A stretch of 64,000 nt of DNA, from positions 62,001-126,000 of the forward strand of contig NZ_JAFICC010000014.1 in the NCBI RefSeq assembly GCF_017833415.1, read 5' to 3'. Position numbers and translations under genes: made by a program. The notes below the pieces were generated by a model that saw nothing but the letters and a program-made list of their open reading frames with translations, had not been told where the DNA came from and searched no databases. This document shows positions 43,031 to 50,832 of this stretch, piece by piece (the first letter of the stretch is position 1; each line of letters begins with the position of its first letter). The DNA is from Flavobacterium sp. 1355 (GTDB lineage: Bacteria; Bacteroidota; Bacteroidia; Flavobacteriales; Flavobacteriaceae).

Positions 43031-43471
43031 ATGAAAAATACTTTTATGATCCTGGTTTTGTCTCTTTTGTTTGTTGGGTGCAAACAGGAAATTAAACCGG
43101 CAGATATTGCAAAACTCAACGGATATTGGGAGATTGAAAAAGTAGTTTTTGATAAGGGAGAGGAAAAAGCTTATGGAATGAACGAGAACTTTGATTTTTT
43201 TACAATTAAAGGAACTAAAGGAAAAAGAACAAAAGTCATGGCACAGCTTGATGGTACTTTTTTAACTACAGATACGTATGAAGATGTTTCGGTACGTTTT
43301 GCAGGTGAAAAAGTTTATCTGGATTATAAAACAGATTATGCCAAATGGAGCGAAGAATTAATAACATTATCTGATGATAAATTTGTGGTAAAAAACGCGG
43401 AAAATAAAGAATATCACTATAAAAAAGCTGGACCGGTAAACATTTTGAACAATGGCAAAGAGACTAAATAA
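43031..43471 (+). CDS. Small lipocalin-like lipoprotein
   Basis: A 146-residue protein with lipoprotein signal MKNTFMILVLSLLFVGCKQE (lipobox Cys17). The mature part has LNGYWEIEKVVFDKGEEKAY and alternating strands (ITLSDDKFVVKNAENKEYHY) like lipocalin-type domains in Bacteroidota. Its 3' end overlaps the start of the DciA-like gene by 20 bases, so the two are probably one unit. Function unknown. Confidence 0.75.
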   Translation: MKNTFMILVLSLLFVGCKQEIKPADIAKLNGYWEIEKVVFDKGEEKAYGMNENFDFFTIKGTKGKRTKVMAQLDGTFLTTDTYEDVSVRFAGEKVYLDYKTDYAKWSEELITLSDDKFVVKNAENKEYHYKKAGPVNILNNGKETK

Positions 43472-43748
43472 CGAAAGTACGATTGGCGCTGTTTTACAGC
43501 AAATTATTCAGACGAATAAATTACAGCCAGGAATGGACCAGATTGATGTACGCGATGCATGGAAACAATTGATGGGAAGTGGTGTGAATACGTATACAAG
43601 GAATGTTGTTCTAAAGGGAAGTACGCTGTATGTTGAACTTGGATCTTCTGTATTGCGTGATGAACTAAGCCACGGTAAATCTAAAATCATTAAGATGATT
43701 AATGAAGAATTAAAACGTGATGTTGTCAGAGAGGTGATTTTGAGATAA
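43452..43748 (+). CDS. DUF721 / DciA-like protein
   Basis: A 98-residue protein of the DUF721 family: IDVRDAWKQLMGSGVNTYT with the conserved Trp, STLYVELGSSVLRDELSHGK and a basic end. DciA members load the replicative helicase DnaB in many bacteria. Bacteroidota members are short like this one, so the domain is clear while the role is by family analogy. The ATG lies inside the 3' end of the lipoprotein gene. Confidence 0.85.
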   Translation: MAKRLNNESTIGAVLQQIIQTNKLQPGMDQIDVRDAWKQLMGSGVNTYTRNVVLKGSTLYVELGSSVLRDELSHGKSKIIKMINEELKRDVVREVILR

Positions 43749-43766
43749 TTTAAGATAAAACAGAAA

Positions 43767-43801
43767 ATAAAAATGCCGTTTCAATTGAAACGGCATTTTT
43801 A
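43767..43801. terminator. Bidirectional terminator between DciA-like gene and ndk
   Basis: The perfect palindrome AAAATGCCGTTTCAATTGAA...CGGCATTTT is flanked by A- and T-runs, between convergent genes. Confidence 0.9.
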
Positions 43802-43840
43802 TTTTGATAAATTTTAGAATCTAAATCTAAAACTCTAAAA

Positions 43841-44260
43841 CTAGAATTGCTCTCTTCCTGCAAAGTGGAATGCACTTTCGATAGCAGCGTTTTCGTCGCT
43901 GTCTGAACCGTGAACTGCATTTTCTCCGATAGAAGTAGCGTATGCTTTACGAATAGTTCCTTCAGCAGCTTCAGCTGGATTTGTAGCTCCAATTAAAGTT
44001 CTGAAATCTTCTACTGCATTTTCTTTTTCTAAAATAGCAGCAACAATTGGTCCGCGTGACATAAATTCAACTAACTCTCCGTAGAAAGGTCTTGCGGCGT
44101 GAACTGCATAAAACGCCTGAGCATCAGCTACAGTCAATTGAGTTAATTTTAAAGAAACGATTTTAAATCCTCCGTTTGTAATCATTGCTAAGATATTCCC
44201 GATGTGTCCGTTTGCAACAGCATCTGGTTTAATCATTGTAAAAGTTCTATTTGTTGCCAT
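43841..44260 (-). CDS. ndk: Nucleoside diphosphate kinase
   Basis: Start chosen at the ATG at 44258-44260 (MATNRTFTMIKPDAVANG); an upstream ATG would place the start beyond the promoter box. The product is 139 residues. Seen: TMIKPDAV, RPFYGELVEFMSRGPIVA and the phosphohistidine site NAVHGSDSDENA. It balances NTP and dNTP pools by phosphate transfer. It is a single gene with exact promoter and bidirectional terminator. Confidence 0.97.
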   Translation of the reverse strand: MATNRTFTMIKPDAVANGHIGNILAMITNGGFKIVSLKLTQLTVADAQAFYAVHAARPFYGELVEFMSRGPIVAAILEKENAVEDFRTLIGATNPAEAAEGTIRKAYATSIGENAVHGSDSDENAAIESAFHFAGREQF

Positions 44261-44285
44261 TTTATTACTTATTTTTAATTTTGTG

Positions 44286-44293
44286 CAAAAGTA
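44286..44293 (-). promoter_or_regulatory. ndk: Bacteroidota -7 box of ndk
   Basis: On the minus strand it reads TACTTTTG, an exact TAnnTTTG match 25 bases from the ATG. Confidence 0.6.
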
Positions 44294-44370
44294 GACTTTT
44301 TTTATCAATTGATTTTAATAAATTCATAATTAAAAGTTCTTTGATAGCAAGAATGTTAGGTTTTTATCAA

Positions 44371-44421
44371 AAATAAAAAACAAGCTTTATAAACCATATC
44401 AGTTTAATAAAGCTTGTTTTT
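44371..44421 (-). terminator. Terminator after the second DUF5009-like gene
   Basis: AAAAACAAGCTTTAT pairs with ATAAAGCTTGTTTTT across a 15-base loop, 43 bases past the stop on the minus strand, followed by a T-run. Confidence 0.8.
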
Positions 44422-44463
44422 GTAGTTTTTAATAAAATGAACTTATATGGCTTTAATATTTTT

Positions 44464-45735
44464 TTAAACTTTGAATATTAATTTATTTCTATAAAATATC
44501 CACAAAATAAATGTCCATATTGCCACATAAACTAATGCTCCTGCAAACGAAGCCATCATTGGATTACTAAAAAACGGCGCAATTCCGTATCGGTATAAAT
44601 AACTTAGAAGATTAATGTTTTCGCCGGTTTTATGTGGATTTTCAAACTGAATCATTACCAAAGCCTGCGGAATAATCTGAGAAGCAAAAAATACAATCAT
44701 TGGGTTGACTCCCCAGATTAAAAATAATTTAGATCCTTTTTGGTATTCTGCAATATCAATCAGGTAATATAAAATTGAAAGCGTTGTTGTCGCTAAACCG
44801 GTGGTATATAAAACATAGCTGCTGGTCCAGATTGATTTGTTTATCGGAAAAACAATATTCCAAAGTAAACCTCCTATAATTAAAGCAATTCCTGTCATTG
44901 CCATTTTTTTTGCAATGTTACTTTTTGCTGTTTTTTGTTGTAATAACTGACCAATTAGTAAACCGATAATTCCGTTTACGATTGATGGAATTGTACTTAG
45001 GACCCCTTCCGGATCCCAGGTAATAGTGCCGCTGTACATATGTCCCTTTAGTAAAATACTATCCAGCCAGGAAGCGAGATTGGTTCCTTTGTCTAAGTTG
45101 GCTTCTCCAATTCCAGGTACCGGTATCAAAGTCATGACTGCCCAATATCCTATTAATAAAAGAGCTCCGGTAATAATCTGTGTTCTTTGGGAGGTTTTTA
45201 AGTATAAAAGTGAAATTACAAAATATACGACTGCAATTCGTTGCAGAACTCCAGGAAGCCTTACATCATGATAGGCTTCAATACCACTGTAAGCCAGTAT
45301 TAGATAAATAAATAATATTGAAAAGGCTAAAATGTTTTTTAGTTTAGAACTGAAGCTGCCCATAAGAGCATAGCCAACAGCAATTGTAATTATTAACCGG
45401 AAGATAAGAAGTGGAATTCCTTCGAGACCAAAAAACTGAATTTTGCCGAAATAATTGAAGAAAATTCCCAAACATAACATTCGTAATGATCGGATAAGAA
45501 TTTTGTTGAATGTAGTATCGTCATATCTTTTATCAGGCATTGCAAGTGGTACAGCAACTCCCATGATGAAAATGAAAAACGGAAAAACTAAATCGGTTGG
45601 CGTACAACCATGCCATTCGGCATGTAAAAGTGGTGGAAAAACATGCCCCCAATCTCCGGGATTGTTGACAATTGTCATTAATAAAATAGTAAGTCCACGA
45701 AAGACATCTAGCGAAATTAAGCGTTCTTTTACCAT
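44464..45735 (-). CDS. DUF5009/HGSNAT-like membrane acyltransferase, paralog 2
   Basis: A 423-residue protein with about eleven helices. It starts KERLISLDVFRGLTILLMTIVN and has HAEWHGCTPTDLVFPFFIFIMGVAVPLAM with a conserved histidine pair, closer to HGSNAT and to characterised bacterial relatives than paralog 1. PGVLQRIAVVYFV and FLIWGVNPMIVFFASQI are further family blocks. A transmembrane acetyl transfer to amino sugars is possible. It lies downstream of bshC on the same strand, with a hairpin between. Confidence 0.87.
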   Translation of the reverse strand: MVKERLISLDVFRGLTILLMTIVNNPGDWGHVFPPLLHAEWHGCTPTDLVFPFFIFIMGVAVPLAMPDKRYDDTTFNKILIRSLRMLCLGIFFNYFGKIQFFGLEGIPLLIFRLIITIAVGYALMGSFSSKLKNILAFSILFIYLILAYSGIEAYHDVRLPGVLQRIAVVYFVISLLYLKTSQRTQIITGALLLIGYWAVMTLIPVPGIGEANLDKGTNLASWLDSILLKGHMYSGTITWDPEGVLSTIPSIVNGIIGLLIGQLLQQKTAKSNIAKKMAMTGIALIIGGLLWNIVFPINKSIWTSSYVLYTTGLATTTLSILYYLIDIAEYQKGSKLFLIWGVNPMIVFFASQIIPQALVMIQFENPHKTGENINLLSYLYRYGIAPFFSNPMMASFAGALVYVAIWTFILWIFYRNKLIFKV

Positions 45736-45790
45736 TGGTTTGGGTAAATTGGTTAGTTAATAATTTTAAAAGTTCGCTATTTGGTTTAAA

Positions 45791-45832
45791 CAATAATTCA
45801 GAACGGAGTGGTTATTTTATTCTGAATTATTG
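45791..45832 (-). terminator. Hairpin after bshC
   Basis: The perfect 13-base arms CAATAATTCAGAA and TTCTGAATTATTG have a 16-base loop, starting 6 bases past the bshC stop. Only a weak T-stretch follows, so it may be partial. Confidence 0.65.
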
Positions 45833-45837
45833 AGGTA

Positions 45838-47427
45838 TTATATTGTTATGATTGAAAAGTTTGTTTCTAAAGGTCTTAATTTTTGAGTTAATAATGGAAT
45901 CAATTGTTCACCTTTTTCTAAATAAAATTCAGAAAAATTAGCTTGGCGTTCCTGTAGGCTATTGTTTGGAAATAGCTGACATTGCAGATCAGTAACACGC
46001 TCCAACTGATCCTGTAGTTTTCTTTTTTGTGCTTTTAATAAACGTTTTTCAAGATTTTCTAAGCCTTTTTTTTGTTTAACTTCCTGTGCTTTTACTGCAC
46101 CTGTAAATGATTTATCTGTTTTATCGGCTAACTCTGATAAGTATTGAAATTGTTTTTCCAGAATTTCTTTTTGGGGCGTTAAATCAATTGGGAATTCTGA
46201 AATTTTATGCGTTATGGCATTTACTAAACTAGTTGGCTGCGTAAATAAATCTTTCCAGGTTAAACCTAAATGATCTGCTTTTTTTGCTTGCTTTTCTGTG
46301 GCCAAAAGAACCGAATTTCGTACTAAAAGCACTGGAAAAGTTACATTTACTGCATCAAAAAAAGATTTTAATTCGAGCCAGTAGGCAATTTCTCCACCTC
46401 CGCCAATGTAACATAAATTAGGCAATATGATTTCCTGATATAACGGACGCATAATTACATTTGGACTGAATTTTTCGGGGTTACTTTCTAGCAATTTTAG
46501 AATTTCCTCCGTTGTAAATGAAGTTTTGGTATTATTGATGATAAATTTATCATTTTCAAAAACAATGCGCTCACGCAGGTTATCTTCGATATAAAATAAA
46601 TTGATTTCGCGTGGATTTACCTGAACCGTATAATCTTTTAGTCTGGCAATAGTTCCCTGCACAGCTTTAAAAGAAGTTTGCTCTAATAATTCTTTTTTGG
46701 CATACGGAATAAAAGCACGTTTTAACTCGGCATTATCAGCATCCAGAATAACTAAACCTTGGGAAGCAAATAAATTATTAGCAAGAAAACGGGTTGCATC
46801 GGCAAGGTTATCGTGTTTAAGATATGAATCTTCAAATGTTTTTTTTAAGAAATTAGCATTAGTGCTTGATCCTAATTCCAAGGCATAAATTTCCAAAAAT
46901 TCGGCTAAACCTTCGGTCGATAATTTTCCAACGGGACCAAAACTTTCTTTATTCCAGCGAAATTTTTTGCCTTTAAAATTAAAATAATTAATTTCTTCAA
47001 AGTCATGATCTTCAGTCGCCATCCAATAAATTGGCACAAAATTGTAGGCCGGATATTTTGATTTTAATTCTTTGGTAAGATTTATTGTGGAGATAATTTT
47101 ATACAAAAAGTATAAAGGCCCGCTGAAAAGATTTAACTGATGTCCGGTAGTTACAGTAAACGTATTTTCGTGAGCTAAAAGTTCAATATTTTGTTTGGTA
47201 AAATCTGAAATATCAATTGAAGCATATTGTTCTTTTAAAACAGAAACCAGCGAAATTCGGTTTTTATTATCAAAATTTTGTTGTTTTTCAATAATTTGTT
47301 TTTCAAAGTTCTCCAGCGTTGGAAAATTGTTATATAGCGGTTTTAAGTCCGGTTTTTGGTCTAAATAATCGTGTATCAAAGTCGAGAAATATCCTGAGTT
47401 TTGGTAGCTGATACAGTCGGTTGGCAT
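45838..47427 (-). CDS. bshC: Bacillithiol biosynthesis cysteine-adding enzyme BshC
   Basis: A 529-residue BshC-type protein. Seen: TTGHQLNLFSGPLYFLYKI (about 96-114), IYWMATEDHDFEEINYFNFKGKKFRW, NVIMRPLYQEIILPNLCYIGGGGEIAYWLELK, and a C-terminal coiled coil (KKGLENLEKRLLKAQKRKL). It adds cysteine to GlcN-malate in the last step of bacillithiol synthesis. bshA and bshB are not in the window, which is usual because they are often unlinked. Confidence 0.94.
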   Translation of the reverse strand: MPTDCISYQNSGYFSTLIHDYLDQKPDLKPLYNNFPTLENFEKQIIEKQQNFDNKNRISLVSVLKEQYASIDISDFTKQNIELLAHENTFTVTTGHQLNLFSGPLYFLYKIISTINLTKELKSKYPAYNFVPIYWMATEDHDFEEINYFNFKGKKFRWNKESFGPVGKLSTEGLAEFLEIYALELGSSTNANFLKKTFEDSYLKHDNLADATRFLANNLFASQGLVILDADNAELKRAFIPYAKKELLEQTSFKAVQGTIARLKDYTVQVNPREINLFYIEDNLRERIVFENDKFIINNTKTSFTTEEILKLLESNPEKFSPNVIMRPLYQEIILPNLCYIGGGGEIAYWLELKSFFDAVNVTFPVLLVRNSVLLATEKQAKKADHLGLTWKDLFTQPTSLVNAITHKISEFPIDLTPQKEILEKQFQYLSELADKTDKSFTGAVKAQEVKQKKGLENLEKRLLKAQKRKLQDQLERVTDLQCQLFPNNSLQERQANFSEFYLEKGEQLIPLLTQKLRPLETNFSIITI

Positions 47428-47654
47428 AATTTTGGGTTTAATTTTGATAGCTGTAAATTTAAGGAAAATAAACAGTTAAAAATGGATTTAACTATTGCTT
47501 ATGATTTGAAATTTAATTTAGTGATTAAGTATTTGGAAATCAGTCAGTTTTAGGTCTTAAGAAAAAATATTTCAATAATAATTTGTTTATTAGGAAAATA
47601 TTTCACAAAATTTGCCTCAGAAAAATAATTCATTAACTATTAATAACGAAGACA

Positions 47655-47741
47655 ATGTTTGTATTAAACTTTACCTCTCAAAACATCGCATCAGAATTCA
47701 ATTCTGTTGGCATGTGTCTTCGTGGCTTTTCTCAATCATAG
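47655..47741 (+). CDS. Possible 28-residue mini-ORF within the structured element
   Basis: ATG to TAG, product begins MFVLNFTSQNIASEFNSVGM and ends CLRGFSQS. It starts right after the left arm of the outer stem. A leader-peptide role is suggested only by its position before a terminator. Low confidence that it is translated. Confidence 0.3.
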   Translation: MFVLNFTSQNIASEFNSVGMCLRGFSQS

Positions 47742-47761
47742 CAAATCAATTTTAGATATAG

Positions 47762-47797
47762 AAAGCCCGAAGTAAATTACTTTCGGGCTTTTTTTTA
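47762..47797 (+). terminator. Rho-independent terminator of the small RNA element
   Basis: A 14-base stem, GC-rich in the centre, followed by eight T. Confidence 0.9.
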
Positions 47798-48009
47798 TTC
47801 TAGACTCTTCAAAAAATTCCCGATTACCAGAACTCAATTTATCTGTTGCAGATAAAATGTTTTATCAAAATCAGTATTGCTTTTTTCCTGCGATTTGATT
47901 TGTGCAACATTCTGATTCCTTTAGAATTTTTGAATGTTTGGCATTTCCTGTTGGCAGATTTAAAATGGACAATATTGATTTTGAAAAGAAAATCAATATT
48001 AAAAATATA

Positions 48010-49401
48010 ATGGGAAATAAATTATCTGGAAAAGACCTTATTAAAATAGGCTTTCCAAAAAACAATAGTATCAATATTGCTTTAGGGCAAATAAACCGAT
48101 ACAGAAAACGAGAAAAAAAAGAAAGTATATTAACAGAAGCTAAAGAAGTTTTACTCTTTCCCGAGAAGTTTACCGGGCACGGAACATGGGGTAAAGTTGC
48201 TGAAGGACTGGTGAATCCAGTCCAGGTAAGAATGCATCAGCTCAATAACACACGGGCACCGTTTTCGATATTTGGAGAAAATGAAATCGATGAGCAAGCT
48301 AAATATCAGTTATATGATGCTTTAAAATTACCAATTTCTATTGCCGGAGCTCTTATGCCTGATGCACATTCAGGTTACGGATTACCAATTGGGGGCGTGC
48401 TTGCAACAGACAATGCTGTGATTCCTTATGGAGTTGGTGTCGATATTGGCTGCAGAATGAGTTTATCAATTTTTGACATTCCGGCTTCTTTTTTTAAAGG
48501 AAAAGAGCATCAATTGCAGGCTATTTTGAAAGATCATACAAAATTTGGAATGTATGAAACGCACACGATAAAAGCAGATCATGAATTGTTTAGCAGAAGT
48601 GAATTTCAGGATATTCCGCTTTTGAAGAACCTTTTGAGTAAAGCCTATAAACAACTGGGGACTTCTGGAGGAGGAAATCATTTTGTAGAATTTGGAATTG
48701 CAAAAATTACCAATCCGCTTAACGAATGGAAGATTGGCGAAGGAGAATATTTTGCAGTGCTTTCGCATAGTGGTTCAAGAGGACTGGGAGCTAACATTGC
48801 CAAACATTATACCTATCTGGCCACAAAACAATGTCCGCTGCCAAAAAATGTTCAGCATTTAGCATGGTTAGATTTAAACACGCATGACGGTCAGGAATAT
48901 TGGCTGGCGATGAATCTGGCTGGCGATTACGCAAAGGCTTGTCATGACGATATTCATCGCAGAATTGCCAAAGCAATAGGTAAGAGAGTAGTTGTAACCA
49001 TTGAGAATCATCACAATTTTGCATGGAAAGAAAATGTAAATGGCCAGGAAGCAATTGTACATCGTAAAGGTGCAACTCCGGCAAATGCTGGCGAATTAGG
49101 AATTATTCCGGGTTCGATGACTGCTCCCGGATTTATTGTTCAGGGAAAAGGAAATGCAGAGAGTTTAAACTCAGCGTCCCATGGTGCCGGCAGACTCTTT
49201 TCGCGTAGAAAATGCAAGGAATCATTTACCCAAAGCGAAATCAATAAAGCCTTAAAAGCAAATGATGTAACGTTAATTGGCGGAAATATTGATGAAGCAC
49301 CAATGGCTTACAAAGACATTAACAAAGTAATGGCAAACCAAAGCGAACTGGTTGATGTACTGGGTACGTTCACTCCAAAAATCGTTAGAATGGATCGCTA
49401 A
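48010..49401 (+). CDS. rtcB: RtcB-family RNA ligase (RtcB2-type, paired with PrfH)
   Basis: Start chosen at the ATG at 48010 (MGNKLSGKDLIKIGFPKNNS); ATGs at 47902 and 47965 are in frame but add poorly protein-like residues. The 463-residue product shows RtcB motifs: MPDAHSGYGLPIGGV, YGVGVDIGCRMSLS with the metal-binding Cys, GTSGGGNHFVEFG, HSGSRGLGANIAKHY, ENHHNFAWKE, HRKGATPA, and SASHGAGRLFSRRK with the GMP-binding His. RtcB joins 2',3'-cyclic phosphate to 5'-OH RNA ends. The N-terminus and the prfH neighbour mark it as the RtcB2 type reported to help repair ribosomes cut by ribotoxins. Confidence 0.93.
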   Translation: MGNKLSGKDLIKIGFPKNNSINIALGQINRYRKREKKESILTEAKEVLLFPEKFTGHGTWGKVAEGLVNPVQVRMHQLNNTRAPFSIFGENEIDEQAKYQLYDALKLPISIAGALMPDAHSGYGLPIGGVLATDNAVIPYGVGVDIGCRMSLSIFDIPASFFKGKEHQLQAILKDHTKFGMYETHTIKADHELFSRSEFQDIPLLKNLLSKAYKQLGTSGGGNHFVEFGIAKITNPLNEWKIGEGEYFAVLSHSGSRGLGANIAKHYTYLATKQCPLPKNVQHLAWLDLNTHDGQEYWLAMNLAGDYAKACHDDIHRRIAKAIGKRVVVTIENHHNFAWKENVNGQEAIVHRKGATPANAGELGIIPGSMTAPGFIVQGKGNAESLNSASHGAGRLFSRRKCKESFTQSEINKALKANDVTLIGGNIDEAPMAYKDINKVMANQSELVDVLGTFTPKIVRMDR

Positions 49402-49412
49402 AAAATATAATT

Positions 49413-50102
49413 ATGGAAAAAATAATTCAAATAACATCAGGTCGTGGCCCGGCAGAATGCAGCTGGGTTGTGGCTCAGGTTTTAAAAACCTTTATAGAAG
49501 AAGCAAAGGAAAATAATATAAATACGACCCTGCTTCAAAGAGAAACCGGAATTGAGAACGGAACTGTAGAAACAGCCACAATTTTACTGGAACATGATAA
49601 TCTGGATGTTTTTATAAATTCATGGATTGGCACCATTCAGTGGATTGGACAAAGTCAGTTCAGGAAATTTCACAAACGCAAAAATTGGTTTATCGGGATT
49701 TTTGAAATTGAAAGATCGAGTACAACTGAAATTTCTGAAAAGGATATTCAATATCAGGCAATGAGAAGTTCAGGAGCGGGAGGCCAGCATGTAAACAAAG
49801 TAAGTTCTGCGGTGAGAGCAACGCATATTCCAACCGGGATTAGTGTTGTCTCAATGGATTCGAGATCACAACATCAGAACAAAAAACTGGCAACCGAAAG
49901 ATTATTACAAAAATTTAAAGATGAAACTGTAAAACAATTTAAAACGGAGTTTCAGACACAATGGATGAACCAATTGCAGATTCAGCGTGGAAATCCGGTA
50001 AGGGTTTTTCAGGGTTCTGATTTTAAAAAGCAAAAACAGGAAAAAAATTATAAACGGGAAAGACAAAGATTAAAGAAAGAAGATTATTTCGATCGGGAAT
50101 AA
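49413..50102 (+). CDS. prfH: Peptide chain release factor homolog PrfH
   Basis: A 229-residue class I release-factor-like protein. It keeps the GGQ motif (SSGAGGQHVNKVSSAVR, about 126-142), which triggers peptidyl-tRNA hydrolysis, and a basic C-terminal tail, but lacks the stop-codon-reading domain of RF1/RF2. Family knowledge: PrfH frees the stalled peptide on ribosomes with a cleaved decoding centre so RtcB2 can religate 16S rRNA. It follows rtcB by 11 bases, an operon. Confidence 0.93.
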   Translation: MEKIIQITSGRGPAECSWVVAQVLKTFIEEAKENNINTTLLQRETGIENGTVETATILLEHDNLDVFINSWIGTIQWIGQSQFRKFHKRKNWFIGIFEIERSSTTEISEKDIQYQAMRSSGAGGQHVNKVSSAVRATHIPTGISVVSMDSRSQHQNKKLATERLLQKFKDETVKQFKTEFQTQWMNQLQIQRGNPVRVFQGSDFKKQKQEKNYKRERQRLKKEDYFDRE

Positions 50103-50135
50103 GAGTTTTTGAATTTTCGAAATCTAAAGAGATTT

Positions 50136-50666
50136 ATGAAAGCAATAGACAAATATATTTTTGAAGCACTAGACAATTATCCATATTCGTTGGTAGAAAC
50201 CATAGAATCATTAGATTATGCGTTGTCTTATGATAATAGAAATACAATGGCATTATGCTTATATGGCCGCGTTCAGGCCGATCAATTATTTAAATATGAA
50301 GAAGCCAAAGAATATTTTCAGCAGGCAATTTCCATTAATATAAATGCCCTTGAGGTATATTCCCATTACATTTATACGTTGGTTTTGAATGAAGATTATG
50401 AGGAGGCGACAAAACTTGTTGATTTTGCCTTGACAATCAAAGGGATTAATAAAGTTGAAATCCTTCTTAAAAAAGTAATGCTTTTAGAAAGTCAGAAGTA
50501 TTTTAAAAAAGCATTAAAAACATTAAAAGAAGTGAGGCTGGCAACGTTAAGCAATGAATATGATTATCTTATTGATGAAGCTGAAAAACGATTAAACAAA
50601 AAAGTAAACAAAAAATCGGATAAAGTTTTGAAAAAAGAAAAGTCAAACAAAAAGAAGAATAAATAA
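50136..50666 (+). CDS. TPR protein downstream of rtcB-prfH
   Basis: Start chosen at the ATG at 50136 (MKAIDKYIFEALDNYPYSLV); the frame runs back to a TTG at 50109. The 176-residue product has TPR-like helix pairs (TMALCLYGRVQADQLFKYEE, AKEYFQQAISININALEVYS, YEEATKLVDFALTIKGINKV) and a very lysine-rich tail (about 155-176), suggesting RNA or ribosome binding. It starts 33 bases after prfH, so it is probably the third gene of the repair operon. No family name recognised. Confidence 0.8.
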   Translation: MKAIDKYIFEALDNYPYSLVETIESLDYALSYDNRNTMALCLYGRVQADQLFKYEEAKEYFQQAISININALEVYSHYIYTLVLNEDYEEATKLVDFALTIKGINKVEILLKKVMLLESQKYFKKALKTLKEVRLATLSNEYDYLIDEAEKRLNKKVNKKSDKVLKKEKSNKKKNK

Positions 50667-50672
50667 ATGAAA

Positions 50673-50702
50673 GAGGATGTCACAAGGCATCCTTTTTTAT
50701 TT
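50673..50702 (+). terminator. Terminator of the rtcB-prfH-TPR operon
   Basis: AGGATGTC pairs with GGCATCCT (imperfect) followed by TTTTTTATTTT, 7 bases past the TPR stop. Confidence 0.75.
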
Positions 50703-50832
50703 TAAAAAGTTTAAATGTGAATATGGTTTTTTCACAATGATGTTTTATTTTAACAGATAATTGTTTGTTACTTTCAGAAATTAGATTCATTTTTATATCC
50801 TATTTTCTTAAAAAATAAATCTATATTAAACC

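Larger units (their letters stand above)
47646..47797 (+). ncRNA. Structured small RNA or leader-peptide element ending in a strong terminator
   Basis: ACGAAGACA (47646-47654) pairs perfectly with TGTCTTCGT (47715-47723). Inside, CAGAATT pairs with AATTCTG (47692-47706). A strong Rho-independent terminator (AAAGCCCGAAGTAA / TTACTTTCGGGCTTT plus T-run, 47762-47797) ends the unit. The outer arms bracket most of a 28-codon ORF, so it could be an sRNA, a leader peptide with attenuation, or a mRNA for a tiny protein. I do not recognise the family. A near-consensus AAAATTTG lies about 30 bases upstream. Confidence 0.5.
47428..48009. other. Gap with small structured RNA/mini-ORF and rtcB leader
   Basis: After the bshC promoter region, it holds a structured element with a 28-codon ORF and terminator (47646-47797), then the leader of rtcB (47798-48009). 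In that leader the rtcB frame is open but unlikely to be coding. Confidence 0.6.

Noticed and set aside
47797..48009. Upstream in-frame part of rtcB (starts at 47902 or 47965)
   Set aside because: The N-terminus from 48010 fits the family better; the extra residues look like leader DNA. The 47965 start is not fully excluded.
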